Made by a program: the position numbers and the translations under genes
In this document: piece after piece, positions 1 to 9,147 of the stretch
How positions within the stretch are numbered: position 1 is the first letter of the stretch
How the letters are laid out: the number at the start of each line of letters is the position of its first letter
The notes under the pieces: model-generated
Database searches by the model: none
The model's input: the letters and a program-made list of their open reading frames with translations, nothing else
Told to the model about the DNA's origin: nothing
Assembly: GCA_947598155.1 (NCBI GenBank)
Contig: CANQFC010000004.1
Location: 124,001 to 188,000, forward strand
Length of the DNA: 64,000 nucleotides
Direction of reading: 5' to 3'
Origin: an uncultured Clostridia bacterium
GTDB taxonomy: Bacteria; Bacillota; Clostridia; Oscillospirales; Acutalibacteraceae

Positions 1-1017
1 GCCGTAAGTCGCCATTTTAATAATTTCCTTTGCGGACAAAATATCCGCCTGCCTTCGCGTCCCTTTCGGCAGAAGGGCCGCCAAATACATCTCCCTAAAG
101 CTGTCAAGCCCGTTATTGCTTGCTGCGGAGTCTGTTCCTATTGCGACGTTAACGCCCCTTTCTTTAAGCGCATATATATCGCATATTCCGCTGCCGAGCT
201 TTAAATTACTTGCAGGGCAATGCGCAACCGTTGCACCCTTTTCCCTGAGAATGTCTATGTCGCCGTCTTCAATCCATACGCAGTGGGCAAAAAGCGACGG
301 AGAATCAAGCACGCCTGAGTCGTAAAAAAGCTCCGTAGGAGTTTTGCCGTATTTTTTCTTACAGTCTTCGTGCTCGGATTTTGTTTCTGAAACGTGGATA
401 TGATTTATAAGCCCCTTGCCTTTTGTGTATTCTCCGAACTGCTTAATCATTGAATAAGTATTTGTGTATTCGGCATGCAGAGCCATATCTATTTTAATTT
501 TTCCGTTTTCGGTATTGTGATATTTTTCAACAGCCTCCAAAGCCTCAATCACTCTTATATCGTCAAGAAAATTCACATCGGAAAACGAAACTATTGAACG
601 GCTGAAATTTATTTTGGCGCGCGCCTCTTTTACAGCCCTCATAACTCCGTCCTGAAAGAAATACATATCGGAAAACGACGTTGTGCCGCTTGAGAGCATC
701 TCGGCTATTGAAAGCATTGTGCCGTAATATGCTCTGTCGGAATTGAGCCTGTCCTCAAAAGGAAACACCTTCTCATTTAGCCAACGCGAAAGCGCCAAAT
801 TTTCTGCGTACCCGCGCAGCAAGGTCATTGGGGAATGTGTGTGCGCGTTGACAAATCCCGGTAAAATAACCTTGTTTTTACCGTCGTATTCTTCGCCGAA
901 ATCTTCTTGAGGCGCAAGCTCGCCGATATAAGCGATTTTATCTTTACAAGTGCCCACAAACATATTTTTTTGTACGTCGAAATTCTCATCAAGAAGAGTT
1001 ATGTTCTTAAAAAGCAT
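1..1017 (-). CDS. mtaD: Amidohydrolase, MTA/SAH deaminase family (3' end outside window)
   Basis: Only the first 339 codons are visible; the gene runs off the left edge. Reading the minus strand from the ATG at 1017 gives an open frame to position 1, preceded by a GAGGA ribosome site. Near residues 53-65 is LPGFVNAHTHSPMT, whose HxH supplies two metal ligands in the amidohydrolase superfamily; further on are HAEYT, HVSET and GTDSAASNN, the other metal and catalytic segments of the 5'-methylthioadenosine/S-adenosylhomocysteine deaminase (chlorohydrolase) group. The family hydrolytically deaminates adenosine-type substrates in the cytoplasm. Exact substrate is inferred from family resemblance and could be another aminohydrolase reaction. 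It starts 9 nt after the cyclophilin stop, so the two are probably cotranscribed. Confidence 0.85.
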   Translation of the reverse strand, partial: MLFKNITLLDENFDVQKNMFVGTCKDKIAYIGELAPQEDFGEEYDGKNKVILPGFVNAHTHSPMTLLRGYAENLALSRWLNEKVFPFEDRLNSDRAYYGTMLSIAEMLSSGTTSFSDMYFFQDGVMRAVKEARAKINFSRSIVSFSDVNFLDDIRVIEALEAVEKYHNTENGKIKIDMALHAEYTNTYSMIKQFGEYTKGKGLINHIHVSETKSEHEDCKKKYGKTPTELFYDSGVLDSPSLFAHCVWIEDGDIDILREKGATVAHCPASNLKLGSGICDIYALKERGVNVAIGTDSAASNNGLDSFREMYLAALLPKGTRRQADILSAKEIIKMATYG

Positions 1018-1026
1018 TACAAATCC

Positions 1027-1620
1027 TCATTCCTCAACGGTTATTTTTTCGATTATTACGTCATTTTTCGGCTTATTGGTAAAGTAATCGGCGCTGACGC
1101 CTGCTATTGCGTCAACCGCGTCCATTCCCTCAAAAACCTGACCGAAAACCGTGTGATGATAATCCAGCCACGGCGTTCCGCCGTACTGCTCGTAAGCGTT
1201 TATGCACTCCGTTGGGAAATATTTTTCATCAGCCATTCTGAGCTGTTCAAGCATATCCTCGGAAACCTCTTTAGCCTGAACTATAAAGAATTGACTTCCG
1301 TTGGTACAAGGCCCCGCGTTTGCCATGGAAAGAGCGCCTCTTATATTGTGGAGCTCGGGGGTAAATTCGTCTTCAAAAGGCTCGCCCCAAATGCTTTCGC
1401 CGCCCGTTCCCGTTCCGTTCGGGTCTCCGCCTTGAATCATAAATCCGTCTATTACCCTATGGAAAATCAATCCGTCATAATATCCCTCTTTAGCGTGAGT
1501 TACAAAATTTTCAACCGCTTTAGGGGCAAATTTCGGGAATAGTCTAACTTTAATTACACCCATATTTGTAAAAATTGTCGCAGTTTTATCGCCTGCGGCG
1601 CGCTTTTCAAGCTGATACAT
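1027..1620 (-). CDS. Cyclophilin-type peptidyl-prolyl cis-trans isomerase
   Basis: A 197-residue protein that fits the bacterial cyclophilin family, which catalyses cis-trans isomerisation of Xaa-Pro bonds during protein folding. Diagnostic segments are [19 protein letters not shown] (active-site Arg and Phe), GSQFFIV and HTVFGQV. There is no signal peptide or lipobox, so it should be cytoplasmic. An insertion of about 25 residues after SQFFIVQA ([18 protein letters not shown]...) separates it from the shortest cyclophilins. It lies between a diguanylate cyclase gene (15 nt upstream) and the amidohydrolase gene (9 nt downstream), all on the minus strand. Function as a cyclophilin is firm; physiological clients are unknown. 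Confidence 0.93.
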   Translation of the reverse strand: MYQLEKRAAGDKTATIFTNMGVIKVRLFPKFAPKAVENFVTHAKEGYYDGLIFHRVIDGFMIQGGDPNGTGTGGESIWGEPFEDEFTPELHNIRGALSMANAGPCTNGSQFFIVQAKEVSEDMLEQLRMADEKYFPTECINAYEQYGGTPWLDYHHTVFGQVFEGMDAVDAIAGVSADYFTNKPKNDVIIEKITVEE

Positions 1621-1635
1621 AAAATTACCTCCGAA

Positions 1636-2886
1636 TTATTCAAATGAAAAAGATACTCTGTTTTTGCCGTTCGCCTTCGCGTTATACATTTGCGCATCTG
1701 CCTTTGAAAGGTGTTTTTCAACATCTGCGGCAGATGAAATTTTGCCTTTGTAAATGCCTATGCTTGCCGTAAGCATTGTATTCAAGCCGTCAATTTTAAT
1801 ATTTGTTATATCCTTTAATATTTTATTGGCGGAAGAGAGCAGTTCCGTTTTGCCGAACGAGGAGCTGACTATTGCAAATTCCTCACCGCCAAGACGGAAA
1901 AACTCTGTATTTTCAAATTCGCTTATCCCGTCTTTAATTACCTGAGAAACGGAAATAAGACATTCGTCGCCCATACCGTGACCGTATGTATCGTTTACAT
2001 TTTTAAAGTTGTCAAGGTCTATCATCATAACGGAAACGTCTTTTTGGCATTCTATACATTCTTTTGAAATTGAATTTATAAATTTATCCCAATACCATCG
2101 GTTGTATGCGCCTGTGAGCCTGTCTGTAACATAAGCCTTTTCAAGTTTTGCTTTCGCGTCTTCAAGCTGTTCGGTTTCTTCAATTAACTGTTTTACAATG
2201 TCATCGAGCCGCTCGTTTTGAGCCGAAATAATTTTCTCGTTATAAATTAACCTGCAACGGCTGTAATAACGCATATACGCAACCATAAACCATATTACCG
2301 ACAAAATGGCCATACCTAAAATTGCGTCTGTCTCAAAAGAGCCCTCTGTTTTTTTTAAAATATTTATTAAAGTGTAGCCTGTCAACCCGCCGAAGATATA
2401 AAATCCGGAAAAGACAGGCGGCAAAATCATTGTCTGCGTTACGGTAGAAATTGTAGCCGTATAAATAATTGACGCCCCGACAACAGACGATGTACCGTGA
2501 ACAAACACAAAAAGCCAAATAAGCACTGATGTTGACACGGCGTATATTGCTCCGTTTACTTTTTTTTCGTTAAAGGGCTCTGTTTTAGCCGCTCTATATA
2601 TCAAAAAATAGGCTATTGCGCAAATGAGCATAAGCGTTGCATAACAGTAAATTGTAAAATTGCCCGTACTATATACACCGAATCTGTTGAAAGCCTCCGT
2701 TATTATAAGAGTGACAAAGCACAGCACTATTACAATAGGAATGACGGCGATGGCAATTCCGCTGTTGAAATCGGCAAACTGAATTTTAAATTCTTCGTTC
2801 AGACCGTCTTCCTCTGACCATAATGCTATTTCTTTTTTAATAGAATCAATAGAAAATCTGTGTTCCAATCCTTCTATAATTTTCAA
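1636..2886 (-). CDS. Membrane-bound diguanylate cyclase (GGDEF)
   Basis: A 416-residue protein predicted to make cyclic di-GMP from two GTP. Residues about 43-208 hold a hydrophobic region with roughly six membrane segments, followed by a short coiled-coil linker (about 215-252) and a GGDEF domain (about 254-416). The active-site motif is GGEEF at 333-337, with the metal-binding stretch MIDLDNFKNVNDTYGHGMGD near 288-307, so it should be active. The RxxD inhibitory site normally five residues before GGEEF is absent (the stretch reads SEFENTEFF). The start is a TTG at 2886, eight nt after an AGGAG ribosome site. No EAL or HD-GYP partner is visible nearby. The membrane part matches no sensor domain I can name. 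Confidence 0.9.
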   Translation of the reverse strand: MKIIEGLEHRFSIDSIKKEIALWSEEDGLNEEFKIQFADFNSGIAIAVIPIVIVLCFVTLIITEAFNRFGVYSTGNFTIYCYATLMLICAIAYFLIYRAAKTEPFNEKKVNGAIYAVSTSVLIWLFVFVHGTSSVVGASIIYTATISTVTQTMILPPVFSGFYIFGGLTGYTLINILKKTEGSFETDAILGMAILSVIWFMVAYMRYYSRCRLIYNEKIISAQNERLDDIVKQLIEETEQLEDAKAKLEKAYVTDRLTGAYNRWYWDKFINSISKECIECQKDVSVMMIDLDNFKNVNDTYGHGMGDECLISVSQVIKDGISEFENTEFFRLGGEEFAIVSSSFGKTELLSSANKILKDITNIKIDGLNTMLTASIGIYKGKISSAADVEKHLSKADAQMYNAKANGKNRVSFSFE

Positions 2887-2914
2887 CAGACCATCTCCTA
2901 AAATATTCGATGAC

Positions 2915-5900
2915 TTATTCTACGCTCTTCAGACTTTCAACCATATCAATCTTTCTCAGCTTATAATACATTATTACATTTACAAGCATTGAGAAGATGA
3001 CCGTCAGCACCGCTGAAATTAAAACGCTCAGTATTTTAAGACTTCTGCCGAACATATAGACATCCGTTTCAACGGTGTTCATTACAAATCTGTGAAGAAT
3101 TATACCGAGAATAACGCCCAAAATCGTGCCAAGAACTGTCAGAACAATATTTTCTCTATATACATATTTTGCTACCTCATCGTCATAAAAGCCCAAAAGC
3201 TTAATTGTCGCCAGTTCTCTCCTCCGCTCGCTGATATTGATGTTATTAAGGTTATAAATAACGACAAACGCCAAAAGCGCGGCGGCCACAATCATCATAA
3301 TGATAATGAATACCAGCCTGCCGGTCATACTGTTTATATCTTCAAGCATTTCATCGTTAAGCGTTGCCGATGTTATACCCGTAATCTTCAAAATGCTGTC
3401 GACCGCCGCAGAAGTATCTGCTTTTGAATCAAATTTTATCATCAAAATGTTGGAATCGGGCTCTTCGCCGTAAAAATAGCTGTAAAGAGAGCGGCTCATA
3501 TAAATGTAGTTAAACATATAGTTTTCAGTAATTCCGCTGACCTTAACTTCTTTGCAGGCGGAATCCGACTCACTTTGACGGATGAATATTGAGTCGCCTA
3601 TGCCCACATTAAGAAGCTGTGCATATTTTTCGGTAATAATTACGCCGTCATCGCCGAGAACAAGACCGTCTGTGGCCGCGTCGGTTCCTTTGCCTCTGAC
3701 AAGGTTTATTATATTTTTTATCCCTCTGTTTTCGCCGTTTCTTGGCTGAATGGCGACAAAGTTTTCAAAATTTTCCGCGTCGTTCGGAACGACAAGATAG
3801 GCATATTTGAGGTCTTCAATCTGTTTGGAATTATTGGCAGAATATATAATCGAGCGGTGCGCTTGGGCAAAATCTGTGATTTCGGTTATATCCTGAACAT
3901 CGGAAATCATAGCTCGCCTGCCTGCCCTTGTGATAGTGCTGTCTACCGAAACTACGGCGTCGTATTTGAATATTTTTCCGTACTGATTTTTCGCCATAGA
4001 CGAAACGGAATCGTTAATTCCGAAACCGACAAGCAACAGCGCCATACAACCGCCTACGCCGAACAGCGTCATAAAAAACCTGCGTTTATATCTGAACAAA
4101 TTGCGGCAAGCCGCCTTTTGTGTAAAATCAAGCCTGTCCCAAATAAACTTCATACGCTCTATCAGTATGCGTTTTCCGACCTTCGGAGACTTTGGGCGCA
4201 TAAGCTCGGCCGCCGCGCTTTTAAGCTCCCTGTAACAGGCGGCAAACGATGCAAGGCACGTGCATAGTATCGCCAAAACCGAAGCCGCCAAAGCAGAGTA
4301 AACGTTAAGTCTTACAACGGTTTGCTTTAGATTGTAATATGCCATTTTGTACGCCCTGAGTATAAAGTACGGTATAGTAAATTCGCCGATAAGGACGCCG
4401 ATAACGCACCCGGCCAAACTCGCGAGGAAAGCGTACATAATGTATTTTGAGATAATTGAGGTCTTACTGTAACCGAGCGCTTTCAGAGTGCCTATCTGCG
4501 TTCTCTGCTCCTCAACCATTCTTGTCATAGTTGTAAGGCTTACAAGCGCCGCGACAAGGAAAAATATGAGCGGGAACACTGTGCCGAGCGCTCCGATGCT
4601 CTGCGCGTCGGTCAAAAAGCTCGCGTACGATTCTATTGAGGACCTGTCAAGCACATGCCATTCCGGAACTTCCATATTGTTAAGCCTTGTTTCGGCATTG
4701 CGAAGCTCAAGCTCCGCGTCGGAAAATTCGTCTACCGCGTCCTGCTTGGCAATCTCATACTGCTCTTTTCCTCTTTGAAGCTGGATTTCCGCGTCGCTTA
4801 TCTGCTTTTCCGTCTCTGCCAAAAGACGGTCTTTGTTGGCAAGGGACGACTGTACCTCGTTTATGAGCTTTTCGCCGTCTTCTATTTCTTTTGTTGCGGA
4901 ATCGATTTTTTCGGTGTAATCTTCAACCTGCTTTTGGTAAAAAGCGGCCAAAGTCGCCAATGTGTTGTACTTGGTTTCAGCGTCCTTTACTTGATCCTCA
5001 GGAGCGCCGTTTTGCGCAAGATTTTTCCAATTATTGTAATAAGTCAGCGCCTCGCTCTCAGCCTTTTCCGCGCTTACCGACGCGGCGGAACGCAGTTTTC
5101 TGAGCTGTTCGACCGTTTGCCTTGCTTCGGCAATTCTTTGCTTGCTTAAAGGTATTTCGGTTTCGGCGTCTTCAAGCATTTTCTTTTTTTCTTCAAAAAT
5201 CTTTTTGCTCTCATTCAAAACCTCTTCGCTGTCAACAAGCTCCTGATAAGCCTTTTCAAGCTCGCTTTCGGCTATCGCCTTTTTAGAGTTGTACTTGTTG
5301 CTCGCTTTGGTAAGCAGTTCGGTCGTCTGCGAACGAACCTCGCTGTAACGTACCTCGCATCTGTTTTCCGCGATTTCGTTCAGTTTTTCCTCAACGCCGT
5401 TTATAAGGTTTGAATATTCGTCTCCAAAGCAATTAAGCTGTTTCGCGCCGTCAACGGTCAGATAAACCGATGTGTAGACGGTTGTAGCAAACGATTCCTT
5501 CGGAATTACAACATAACCGTCCACCACGCCGTCGCCGACTGTTGCCGTTCCCATATTGCCGTTTAGAAAATAAGATGAGGAACAAATGCCAACAATAGTG
5601 TACGTTTCCGCGGCGAGCGTGTCAAAAATCGACTCGCTTGTACCTGTTTTAAGCGTCATATAATCCCCTATTTTAAGCCCGGATTCCTCAAGAAATTCAC
5701 GGCTCGCAAGACACTCATTGTACTGTTCCGGATAGCGTCCTTCGGTACATTTTACATCGTTTATGCTTTGAGGCATAGATATGACCTTTGTGACAACCTC
5801 TTTTGAATTGACGTGGCAAATAAAATCCGTCGTAAACGAGCCTTCCGCTTCCTTTACACCGTCAATTTCCCGTATTTTGCTCAAATCCGTTTCGGTAAGC

Positions 5901-6100
5901 CCCAAAGTGCCCACTACACGAATATCCATTAAATTTTCTTTGTCATACTGCGCGTCCGCCGAATCTTTCATTGCGGGGCTTGAAGAACGAATGCCCGCAA
6001 AAAAAGCGACGCCGAGAGTAACTATAAGCATAATGGAAATAAAACGGCTCACGCTCTTTTTTATTTCCATAAAAAATTCTTTGCGAAGTGATTTAGTCAT
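2915..6100 (-). CDS. FtsX-family ABC transporter permease with long coiled coil
   Basis: A roughly 1061-residue permease of the FtsX/MacB superfamily. It has an N-terminal membrane helix (SRFISIMLIVTLGVAFFAGI), a large extracytoplasmic region containing a long Glu/Lys/Ala-rich coiled coil at about 270-490, three central membrane helices near 515-640, a second extracytoplasmic domain, and a C-terminal group of three helices ending in KIDMVESLKSVE. It pairs with the ATPase encoded just upstream (6244-6945). The ATG at 6100 is preferred because family members begin close to the sequence RKEFFMEIKKS; a GTG at 6118 in the same frame is possible. Neither has a good ribosome site, and the 5' spacer carries two copies of a 29-bp repeat. 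Substrate unknown; family members export lipids, peptides or drugs, or act mechanically. Confidence 0.88.
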   Translation of the reverse strand: MTKSLRKEFFMEIKKSVSRFISIMLIVTLGVAFFAGIRSSSPAMKDSADAQYDKENLMDIRVVGTLGLTETDLSKIREIDGVKEAEGSFTTDFICHVNSKEVVTKVISMPQSINDVKCTEGRYPEQYNECLASREFLEESGLKIGDYMTLKTGTSESIFDTLAAETYTIVGICSSSYFLNGNMGTATVGDGVVDGYVVIPKESFATTVYTSVYLTVDGAKQLNCFGDEYSNLINGVEEKLNEIAENRCEVRYSEVRSQTTELLTKASNKYNSKKAIAESELEKAYQELVDSEEVLNESKKIFEEKKKMLEDAETEIPLSKQRIAEARQTVEQLRKLRSAASVSAEKAESEALTYYNNWKNLAQNGAPEDQVKDAETKYNTLATLAAFYQKQVEDYTEKIDSATKEIEDGEKLINEVQSSLANKDRLLAETEKQISDAEIQLQRGKEQYEIAKQDAVDEFSDAELELRNAETRLNNMEVPEWHVLDRSSIESYASFLTDAQSIGALGTVFPLIFFLVAALVSLTTMTRMVEEQRTQIGTLKALGYSKTSIISKYIMYAFLASLAGCVIGVLIGEFTIPYFILRAYKMAYYNLKQTVVRLNVYSALAASVLAILCTCLASFAACYRELKSAAAELMRPKSPKVGKRILIERMKFIWDRLDFTQKAACRNLFRYKRRFFMTLFGVGGCMALLLVGFGINDSVSSMAKNQYGKIFKYDAVVSVDSTITRAGRRAMISDVQDITEITDFAQAHRSIIYSANNSKQIEDLKYAYLVVPNDAENFENFVAIQPRNGENRGIKNIINLVRGKGTDAATDGLVLGDDGVIITEKYAQLLNVGIGDSIFIRQSESDSACKEVKVSGITENYMFNYIYMSRSLYSYFYGEEPDSNILMIKFDSKADTSAAVDSILKITGITSATLNDEMLEDINSMTGRLVFIIIMMIVAAALLAFVVIYNLNNINISERRRELATIKLLGFYDDEVAKYVYRENIVLTVLGTILGVILGIILHRFVMNTVETDVYMFGRSLKILSVLISAVLTVIFSMLVNVIMYYKLRKIDMVESLKSVE

Positions 6101-6139
6101 TTTAAGCACGCGATACACTGCTATTAGCGCAAAGCAAAA

Positions 6140-6241
6140 TTCAATAAGCGGATTGCCCCGTCATTATATTGCCTTTTTGCGCACGGTACCGTTCCTTTCA
6201 TTTAATTATACGTTCAATAAGCGGATTGCCCCGTCATTATA
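6140..6241. repeat. Two direct copies of a 29-bp intergenic repeat
   Basis: The sequence beginning TTCAATAAGCGGATTGCC and ending GTCATTATA occurs at 6140-6168 and again, identical, at 6213-6241, 73 bp apart. It occupies most of the spacer between the ABC ATPase stop and the permease start. Related copies are at 6960-6985, 7193-7220, 50591-50617 and 62464-62490. Confidence 0.9.
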
Positions 6242-6243
6242 AC

Positions 6244-6945
6244 TTACCATTCAATCTGCTCGACGGGTTTCGGCTCTGCATTTATGAGAATTCTGTCAAC
6301 CTGTCCGTTTTTAATTTGAACAATTTTGTCAGCCATTGGTGTGATAGCCGTGTTGTGCGTAATAACTATAACCGTCATTCCTTTTTCACGGCAGGTATCC
6401 TGCAAAAGTTTTAAAATAGATTTACCCGTAATGTAATCAAGCGCACCTGTCGGCTCGTCGCAAAGCAAAAGTTTCGGGTTTTTGGCGAGAGCCCTCGCTA
6501 TTGAAACGCGCTGCTGTTCGCCGCCCGAAAGCTGCGACGGAAAGTTCCCCGCCCTTGAGCCAAGGCCGACCTCGCCCAAAATCTTCGCCGGGTCAATCGG
6601 ATTATTTGCAATTTGAGCCGCCATTTCAACATTTTCGGCAGCCGTAAGGTTTTGAATAAGATTATAAAACTGAAAGACAAAGCCGACCTCGTCACGGCGG
6701 TAACGCGTCAACTCTTTATCATTAAATTTGGAAATGTTTTCGCCGTCGACGGTAATTGTGCCTGACGTCGCCGTGTCCATTCCGCCCAAAATATTCAAAA
6801 CTGTTGTTTTGCCCGCGCCGCTCGGCCCGACAATAACAACAAACTCGCCTTTTTCAATGGGAAAAGTGATATTATCAACCGCTTTAATTTCAACCTCGCC
6901 CATTTTATAGGTTTTTACAACATCGTTAAGTTCAATAAACGCCAT
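6244..6945 (-). CDS. ABC transporter ATP-binding protein (MacB/LolD type)
   Basis: A 233-residue nucleotide-binding subunit. Walker A is GPSGAGKTT at 40-48, the signature is LSGGEQQR at 139-146, and Walker B with the catalytic Glu is [12 protein letters not shown] at 159-170. The Q-loop region [16 protein letters not shown] is typical of the MacB/LolD/FtsE group that serves FtsX-type permeases, matching the permease encoded next downstream. The gene reads divergently from the TetR regulator at 7263, which makes local repression by that regulator plausible. Cytoplasmic, associated with the membrane permease. Confidence 0.94.
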   Translation of the reverse strand: MAFIELNDVVKTYKMGEVEIKAVDNITFPIEKGEFVVIVGPSGAGKTTVLNILGGMDTATSGTITVDGENISKFNDKELTRYRRDEVGFVFQFYNLIQNLTAAENVEMAAQIANNPIDPAKILGEVGLGSRAGNFPSQLSGGEQQRVSIARALAKNPKLLLCDEPTGALDYITGKSILKLLQDTCREKGMTVIVITHNTAITPMADKIVQIKNGQVDRILINAEPKPVEQIEW

Positions 6946-6959
6946 AACTTACTCCTTCC

Positions 6960-6985
6960 GATAAGAGGCCTGCGCCGTCATTAAA
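6960..6985 (+). repeat. Diverged copy of the TTCAATAAG repeat
   Basis: GATAAGAGGCCTGCGCCGTC followed by ATTAAA aligns with the 29-bp repeat at 6140 (shared AAG-GG-TTGC/CTGC-CCGTCATTA core). It lies immediately upstream of the ATPase start, in its 5' leader. Confidence 0.5.
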
Positions 6986-7031
6986 CGCGGCGAAATAAAA
7001 CCTGCCGCCCACAAAGACGTAACATTTTGCC

Positions 7032-7052
7032 TGCGTATAAGACATTTACGCA
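7032..7052. promoter_or_regulatory. Candidate TetR operator, inverted repeat TGCGTA-N9-TACGCA
   Basis: A 21-bp dyad with perfect 6-bp arms lies between the divergent ABC operon and tetR, about 90 bp upstream of the ATPase start. TetR-family operators commonly have this kind of symmetry. Assignment to the adjacent regulator is inference. Confidence 0.4.
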
Positions 7053-7159
7053 TAGATATACATTTAATATTGTAACACATATTTATTGATATTGCTATAT
7101 ATATTTATATATAATTTTATATAAAAATTTGACTAAATACACAAAAACGGAAAAAGGTG

Positions 7160-7188
7160 TTGATAAATAAAATGTTTTTATATATAAT
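7160..7188 (+). promoter_or_regulatory. Sigma-A promoter for tetR-CDF
   Basis: TTGATA at 7160-7165 and a perfect TATAAT at 7183-7188 with a 17-nt spacer, about 75 nt upstream of the TetR start codon. A repeat copy (7193-7220, minus orientation) would lie at the very 5' end of the transcript. Confidence 0.75.
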
Positions 7189-7192
7189 ACAC

Positions 7193-7220
7193 GATAATGA
7201 CCGAGCAAGCCCTTTATAAA
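7193..7220 (-). repeat. Copy of the TTCAATAAG repeat, reverse orientation
   Basis: The minus strand reads TTTATAAAGGGCTTGCTCGG then TCATTATC, aligning along its length with the 6140-6168 repeat with several substitutions. Confidence 0.65.
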
Positions 7221-7262
7221 AAATAACCGCCGCAGTATATTTAAAAAGGAAGGACAACCAGT

Positions 7263-7859
7263 ATGGCAATTAACGAAAACGACAGCAGAGTCAGGCGCAC
7301 CAAAAAGCTTATCAGAAAAAGCCTAACGGAGCTGGCGCAGGAAAAAAGCATTGATAAAATTACGGTTAAAGAGCTTACTGACCGTATTGACATTAACAGA
7401 GGCACGTTTTATCTTCATTATTCCGATATTGAAAATTTAATTGAATGTCTTAAAAATGAAATACACAAAAGCTTTTGCCAAATACTCGACGGATTTACCG
7501 CTGAGAGAATAAAGCAGGAGCCCGGTGAAATTCTATTTGAATTCTGCTGTTTTTTTAAACAAAATTTCGATGTTTACTCGATACTTTCGGTTCCCGAGCA
7601 GTCCATATCATTTTCAGACGGAATAGGAAAAATGCTGTGTGAAAAATGCAATGAGTTTTTAATACTTATATGCCCTGACCTTAGCGCGGAAAAGCACAGT
7701 CTTATCTGCGAATATTTCATAAACGGCGGATTGGGGCTTATGCGTTCGTGGCTCAAGGATTTTCCCAACCAATCTCCGAAGCAAATTTCAGCAATTTGGC
7801 TTTCTATGGCAAAGAGCGGAATAATCGGTATTTTAGAATCGGAAGCAAAGGGGACGTAA
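7263..7859 (+). CDS. TetR family transcriptional regulator
   Basis: A 198-residue one-component regulator. The N-terminal helix-turn-helix is at about residues 33-54, with ITVKELTDRIDINRGTFYLH, the classic TetR recognition segment. The rest is the helical ligand-binding and dimerisation domain, of the small TetR_C type common in Firmicutes. It starts after a GGAAGGA ribosome site and is followed after 5 nt by a CDF metal transporter, so the pair forms an operon. The divergent ABC operon and the dyad at 7032-7052 suggest it may also control the transporter on the other strand. The ligand is not evident. Confidence 0.9.
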   Translation: MAINENDSRVRRTKKLIRKSLTELAQEKSIDKITVKELTDRIDINRGTFYLHYSDIENLIECLKNEIHKSFCQILDGFTAERIKQEPGEILFEFCCFFKQNFDVYSILSVPEQSISFSDGIGKMLCEKCNEFLILICPDLSAEKHSLICEYFINGGLGLMRSWLKDFPNQSPKQISAIWLSMAKSGIIGILESEAKGT

Positions 7860-7864
7860 AGATT

Positions 7865-9031
7865 ATGACGTCACTGCTTGTTAAACTATTTATTAAAGAC
7901 AGTGAAAACTACAATGACAAAAACGTGCGGACGTCTTACGGCGTGCTGAGCAGTATTACGGGAATAGTACTCAACTTACTTCTTGCCGGCGCAAAATACG
8001 CGGCAGGCGTTATTTCCGGCAGTATTTCAATAACCGCAGACGCTATCAACAATCTCTCGGACGCAGGTTCGTCGATAGTTTCGCTTTTCGGCGTCAAAAT
8101 TTCCGCCAAGCCCCCTGACAGGGACCACCCTTACGGGCACGGAAGAATCGAATATATATCGGCCTTTATAGTTTCGTTTTTCGTGTTGTTTATGGGCATT
8201 GAGCTTTTCAAGGAGTCAGTCGGAAAAATAATCAGTCCCGAACCTGTAAAGTTTAGCTTTTTCTCCCTTGCAATACTCTTAGTCAGTATTATTTGTAAGC
8301 TCTGGCTCGGTATATTTAACAAAACTATCGGCAAAAAAATAAACTCCGCTCCGATGATGGCTGTTATGAAAGACAGCTTCAGCGACTGCCTTGCAACGGG
8401 AGTGGCGGCGGTTTCTGTTATTGTTTCCGCTTTTTCCGATTTTAATATCGACGGATATTTGGGTATAATTGTGGCCGTTTTCATATTAACCGCAGGTTTT
8501 GGCATACTCAAAGAAACGCTTGGCGACATTTTGGGCAGAGCCCCCGACGCCGAATTTATAGATGAAATATCCGAAAAGATTTTGTCTTACCCGCACATTT
8601 GCGGCGTTCACGATATGATTATCCACGATTACGGCCCCTCCTGCAGATTTGCCTCCGTTCACGCCGAGGTGCCTTCCGATGAAGATTTTATGGAGCTTCA
8701 CGATATTATAGACGGAATTGAAAGAGATATTTACAACGAATACGGTATGCTCACCTCAATACATATGGACCCTGTTGTAATGAATGACAAAAGAATCAAC
8801 GAGCTTCGCAAAATCACGCAGGAGGCGGTCGCCTCCGTCGGCGAGAGGCTGTCCATTCACGATTTCAGGGTAGTTGAAGGCCCGACGCACACAAATTTGA
8901 TTTTCGACGTACTTCTGCCGGGCGATATTCGGTGCCCTGACCGAGAAATATGTCAAAAAATAGAGAAAGAATTAAGCAAAATAGACGAAAGATTTTTCTG
9001 TGTTATAACGGTTGACCACGCTTTTCACTAA
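7865..9031 (+). CDS. Cation diffusion facilitator, manganese-type metal site
   Basis: A 388-residue CDF exporter. I start it at ATG 7865 because an upstream in-frame ATG lies inside tetR. The hallmark DRDHPYGHGRIEYISAF is at about 86-102. The transmembrane metal site reads N62xxxD66 in TM2 (NNLSD) and D170xxxD174 in TM5 (DSFSD). Zn/Cd members have H/D-xxx-D pairs, whereas an Asn-Asp/Asp-Asp quartet is reported for Mn exporters of the MntE type, so Mn(II) export is the best guess. The C-terminal cytoplasmic domain (about 210-388) is longer than in FieF and contains several His residues. It is cotranscribed with tetR. Confidence 0.88.
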   Translation: MTSLLVKLFIKDSENYNDKNVRTSYGVLSSITGIVLNLLLAGAKYAAGVISGSISITADAINNLSDAGSSIVSLFGVKISAKPPDRDHPYGHGRIEYISAFIVSFFVLFMGIELFKESVGKIISPEPVKFSFFSLAILLVSIICKLWLGIFNKTIGKKINSAPMMAVMKDSFSDCLATGVAAVSVIVSAFSDFNIDGYLGIIVAVFILTAGFGILKETLGDILGRAPDAEFIDEISEKILSYPHICGVHDMIIHDYGPSCRFASVHAEVPSDEDFMELHDIIDGIERDIYNEYGMLTSIHMDPVVMNDKRINELRKITQEAVASVGERLSIHDFRVVEGPTHTNLIFDVLLPGDIRCPDREICQKIEKELSKIDERFFCVITVDHAFH

Positions 9032-9056
9032 AAAATATTTTTTTACCGATTTACTC

Positions 9057-9084
9057 TTGAAAAAAGTGTAGATTTTAGTAGAAT
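9057..9084 (+). promoter_or_regulatory. Probable promoter of prs
   Basis: TTGAAA at 9057-9062 and TAGAAT at 9079-9084 with a 16-nt spacer, about 60 nt upstream of the prs start. Confidence 0.5.
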
Positions 9085-9147
9085 ATATATGTTATATTTT
9101 TAAAACTGAATATGTGATATTTTTTAAATTTTGCGGAGGACTCAAAA

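Noticed and set aside
907-1542. Plus-strand frame of 211 codons over the amidohydrolase and cyclophilin genes
   Set aside because: Both minus-strand genes are strongly conserved families, so this frame is a shadow.
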